From: Helicoverpa zea
Lineage: Eukaryota > Arthropoda > Insecta > Lepidoptera > Noctuidae
Assembly (NCBI RefSeq): GCF_022581195.2
Contig: NC_061469.1
Coordinates: 4,092,001 to 4,156,000 of the forward strand
Direction: 5' to 3'
Length of the DNA: 64,000 nt
Shown: positions 61,124 through 64,000 of the stretch, piece by piece
Position numbering within the stretch: the stretch's first letter is position 1
Layout of the letters: each line of letters begins with the position of its first letter
Notes under the pieces: model-generated
What the model saw: the letters and a program-made list of their open reading frames with translations, nothing else
What the model was told of the DNA's origin: nothing
The model's database searches: none
Made by a program: the position numbers and the translations under genes

Positions 61124-61178
61124 AATATATTATTTCCAACCATCGGGCCGACTGTCGGCCGACTATTCACTCTGCAAT

Positions 61179-62381
61179 GTACTACTCTAATACTCTTAAC
61201 ACACACGCATACATTTTCCTTTCATTTTCCGATATAAATCATAATTTAAATTGAAAAAGTACTCAAAGAAGTATAGTTTTTATATACTCATAACCGTGTC
61301 ATAGTTTTATCGGTGTGGCAATTAAAAGTTAACGGTGACTTTGTAAGTAATAAATAAAGTTTATGCTCGAGGTGACCCATTATTCAATGTGTCATTTGTG
61401 GGGCACGATGACCAATGAATCATTACAATGCAACGGCTTGCACCAATGTTGGTTTGTTTGTGCCAATGTTTGGTTCTTTTGTTGCACCATGTTTTGCCAT
61501 GCTTGGATAATAATCTATCATCGTCATCCTCCTGCCGTTTTCCAATTTTATATAGCGTCTGTATGTTTTCTTCTTTCATAGTTTTCTATGAGCCGTAATC
61601 TTACGAGGAACATTTTTTCTAGCCATGTCGACTTTTACACAATCTATTCGTCGTTTTTTTGCTCCGTCTTACTACATCTATCCACATTCATACTCATCCT
61701 TAAAACGTTTTTGGATAATCTAGTCATTACAAAGTATTAACTGGATTCGAGTAAATTCAGTCAGAAGTATAAAAGGCTATGTCTTAAGCTTAACTATGTT
61801 CTATTGTAGATACAATATTAGGTATTGTATGTTGTAACTAAATAATATTTGGCATATTTTCTAAACTAAAATATTGAAATAGGTAACGTTTGCATGAGGA
61901 CGATGTCACAAGTGTTAATAGGGATGTTAACAAATGGCGTTCTCCTCATATGAAATACATTCATTCACGACTTCAAGTACGTATCATCCGCAAATATAGA
62001 AGAGTCATCATATTAATCGTTAAACTTTATCACAAGATTAGAATAAAATCGATTAGAAATTATAATCGATGACCTCTGTTTTTTTTTTTAAATGCATGCA
62101 ATATTGCAAATAGGTGCTTATTAGAAAGGTCTTATAAGGTGATGATGGCAATACCAAAGGCCTATACTTAGGTGCAGGTATTAAAACGACATTAACTTTT
62201 AAGTGGCTGAGCAAACACCCTCAAATTAGTATGTAGGGTAGTCATAGAGTTGTAAGTAGGTGAGCAACCATTAATGCAAGTTTGCCGTGCCAATCGGCCG
62301 CCGTCTACCAGGGCGCCTAACCTTAATTTTATTGGTGACCCGAATAACACTACACTAAAAATTCTTTGAACATTTCTTGTT
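61179..62381. other. Intron DNA, nothing recognised
   Basis: Two overlapping 72-codon frames on opposite strands (61361-61581) have no recognisable domain. I support no gene. Confidence 0.4.
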
Positions 62382-62887
62382 AGGGTTCCGTACCCAAAGG
62401 GTAAAACGGGACCCTATTTTTTTCGCTCCTCTGTCCGTCCGTCCGTCCGTCCGTCTGTCACCAGGCTGTATCTCATGAACCGTGATAGTTGGAGAGCTGA
62501 AATGTTCACAGATGTTTTTATTGCCGTTTGACTATTATTTTTGTTGCCGTTATAACAACAAATACTGAAAACTAGAATAAAATAAATATTTTAGGGGGTT
62601 CCCATACAACAAACGTGATATTTTTTTGTCCGTTTTATGAATAACTAGCCGTTTTCCCGCGGTTTTACCCGCGTCCCGTGGTAACTACTGCCCGTACCGG
62701 GATAAAATATAGCCTATGTTACTCGTGGATAATGTAGCTTTCGAATAATGAAAGAATTTTAAAAAACGGTCCAGTAGTTTTTGAGCCTATTCATTACAAC
62801 CAAACAAACAAAGTTTTACTCTTTATAATATTAGTATAGATGGTACGGAACACTTCGTGCGCGAGTCCGACTCGCACTTGGCCGGTT
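62382..62887 (+). repeat. agggttccgtac-family repeat, short form
   Basis: Begins agggttccgtacccaaaggg, holds a (gtcc)n tract and a cgttataacaacaaatactg stretch, and ends gtgcgcgagtccgactcgca plus cttggccggtttt. It is the opposite orientation of the copy at 3350-3584 and a short relative of 16427-18974. It is interrupted by a Helitron-like insert. Confidence 0.75.
62644..62840 (-). mobile_element. Helitron-like element nested in the 62.4-kb repeat
   Basis: On the minus strand it begins tctatactaatattataaag and ends cgcgggaaaacggctag. It is inserted between A and T (plus-strand flanks A at 62643 and T at 62841), with no target duplication, as Helitrons do. It is the same family as 40075-40273. 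Confidence 0.72.
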
Positions 62888-63482
62888 TTGTATTTGTTTC
62901 TGAATCAGCAATTGTTCTTTGGATGGATAGAGGAAATTATGTTTTGGAGTGCTTTTGTTTTATTTAGTTGTTAAAGTTTCTTGATACTTCGAATCGACTG
63001 TGTCAAGCTTGAATGAATGATCGTAATTATTGGCTTTTCCAAGAATGTCTGTAATAAATGTCTTTTGATTTAAGTTGAATAATGTTAGGTTATTTTATAG
63101 GTGTCTTTATATTTTTCTCAGATATGAAGTATCAATAAGTTGTTTGAATTCGAATTTAATAATTCATTTCGGTTAAATTATTCAGTTTACTCGTCTGGTT
63201 AGATTTGCTAATCAATCATAGGTACGATTAATAGTCATGATATTTATCGTTCGCACTGACTCGTAAAAGCAACTAGGTTGACAATCTGGAACAACTATTG
63301 CTTCAATTTATTTTGAACTAGATAATATAAACAAAGCTTGTACTTAAACAACTGATGCCAATATTAGGTATGGAACTTTGATTCGTATCATTTTATTGAA
63401 TCGGTTTTCATAATAAAATATACCTATATACTCTTTGTTCATCTAATTTGAAAATATTTACATAAAACATTGTTTTTCCCAG
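62888..63482. other. End of esterase intron 1
   Basis: AT-rich sequence ending in a polypyrimidine-containing acceptor (attgtttttcccag). Nothing else is seen. Confidence 0.5.
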
Positions 63483-63589
63483 ATTTCAAAGTGGAAGACT
63501 ATCCAGTCATCGTTTGGTTCCACGGCGGAGACTTCGTGCGCGGCAGCCCCAACAGTGTCAATCCCTTCCAAATGGTGCTAAAACAAAGG
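63483..63589 (+). CDS. Carboxylesterase-family protein, exon 2
   Basis: Codes for DFKVEDYPVIVWFHGGDF and about 18 more residues. P-V-x-V-W-x-H-G-G is the oxyanion-hole block of type-B carboxylesterases, where it directly follows the EDCLFLN exon in sequence order. Joining in phase 1 keeps that order and the usual spacing. The exon ends in phase 0 at aaagg|gtaata. The third residue after HG is Asp-Phe (HGGDF) rather than the common HGGGF or HGGAF. Confidence 0.9.
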
Positions 63590-63939
63590 GTAATACTTGT
63601 TACTTGTTTAACTTATCTACTAATTTATCACAACTTTACTTAGAATGACCCAGTTTAAGAAGTTTCGGGGTTGTGCCGAATTGGCTCAAAGATTGATGCG
63701 AAGAGATTTGATACAGTTTAAATGGAAACATCAGGCGATTACTGGTGGGGTTTATTAAGTCTGTTTACAATAAGTTTTCATTGTATAGCAAAGCCTTAAT
63801 CAATGTAGCAAAGTAAACTAAGACAATATATTTCTTAATAACTTCCCTGTCACATGATGTGATACATACCTATTCTTTAACTATTATGTCTGCTTCGGGA
63901 ACAGTGAAGTGGTTATAACTATTCATTTTCTATTTACAG
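63590..63939 (+). other. Esterase intron 2, 350 bp
   Basis: gtaata donor, acceptor tttctatttacag. No repeat recognised. Confidence 0.85.
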
Positions 63940-64000
63940 GTCATATTCGTGTCAGTGGCATACCGGCTGAACATATTCGGATTCTTCTCAACCCTTGATA
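63940..64000 (+). CDS. Carboxylesterase-family protein, exon 3, cut by window end
   Basis: Starts in phase 0 with VIFVSVAYRLNIFGFFST, the V-x-V-x-x-x-Y-R-L/V-x-x-x-G-F(L/F) block of carboxylesterases that precedes the catalytic Gly-x-Ser-x-Gly. The Ser, Glu/Asp and His of the triad lie beyond the window, so catalytic competence cannot be judged. Confidence 0.9.

Larger units (their letters stand above)
41930..61178. mobile_element. Outermost DNA transposon of the nest, about 0.8 kb without its insertions
   Basis: The left terminus aaacttttagtcggccgac (41930-41948) is inverted at gtcggccgactattcactct (61154-61173), as in the small relative at 10063-10240. Its own sequence appears as 41930-41967, 51161-51181, 51563-51897 and 60761-61178. 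The rest belongs to a Helitron, a SINE and the second large repeat unit. Internally it has two GC-rich inverted arms (51641-51800 and 60961-61123). A frame at about 51850-51892 reads ILEEEEDEVLL and might be a transposase start, but this is too short to classify. Confidence 0.6.
23711..63482 (+). other. Esterase intron 1, 39.8 kb, packed with transposable elements
   Basis: Starts gtaagt and ends with an ag acceptor after a T-rich tract (tttttcccag). The phase-1 junction restores an Asp codon and keeps the family alignment. Esterase introns are normally far shorter (intron 2 here is 350 bp). Most of the identifiable content is the minus-strand LINE at about 25.1-30.7 kb and the nested elements at 41.9-61.2 kb. 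Confidence 0.85.

Noticed and set aside
61361..61581. Two 72-codon frames on opposite strands
   Set aside because: Neither has a domain or convincing start; most likely each is a shadow of the other.

Overview
The window looks like a stretch of moth or butterfly (Lepidoptera) nuclear DNA: AT-rich, almost gene-free, and packed with interspersed repeats of types I associate with Lepidoptera. These include tRNA-headed SINEs with (ATC)n/(AAT)n tails, CR1-like and RTE-like LINE 3' ends, short Helitron-like elements ending in CTAG, repeats beginning agggttccgtac, and many foldback or TIR MITEs. The only recognisable host gene is a carboxylesterase-family gene on the + strand. Exon 1 (23302-23710, signal peptide) is separated by an intron of about 39.8 kb from exon 2 (63483-63589) and exon 3 (63940 to the window end). 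The catalytic serine exon lies outside the window.

Region by region: 1-23 kb is upstream intergenic DNA with scattered SINEs, MITEs and LINE ends, including a MITE (13617-13847) and its longer relative (20843-21810). From 23.3 kb the esterase starts. Inside its first intron lies a CR1-like LINE on the minus strand (about 25096-30715). Both its ORFs are open (ORF1 331 codons, ORF2 983 codons) and its 5' UTR holds three tandem units of about 120 bp. From 30.7 to 41.9 kb there is mostly unassigned AT-rich DNA with a SINE (perfect 17-bp target-site duplication), an RTE-like 3' end and a MITE with a CCTGG duplication.

From 41930 to 61178 there is a deep nest of elements. A small DNA transposon of about 0.8 kb (TIR core TAGTCGGCCGAC) was hit by a Helitron-like element (TC...CTAG, between A and T) and by a SINE. 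The Helitron was split by a lepidopteran repeat, which had itself been hit by a Ty1/copia LTR retrotransposon. That copia carries three further insertions: a 5'-truncated LINE in integrase, a TIR DNA transposon in RNase H, and a THAP-encoding element with an 8-bp duplication just before the 3' end of pol. An 8,863-bp block containing all of this occurs twice in direct orientation, 9,904 bp apart (41994-50856 and 51898-60760). Both blocks share the copia target duplication and the same single LTR difference, so the second is a DNA-level copy of the first or an assembly duplicate, not a second retrotransposition.

I see no tRNA or rRNA genes, no CRISPR and no bacterial-style operons. Element family names are from recognition of motifs and structure, not from a database search.
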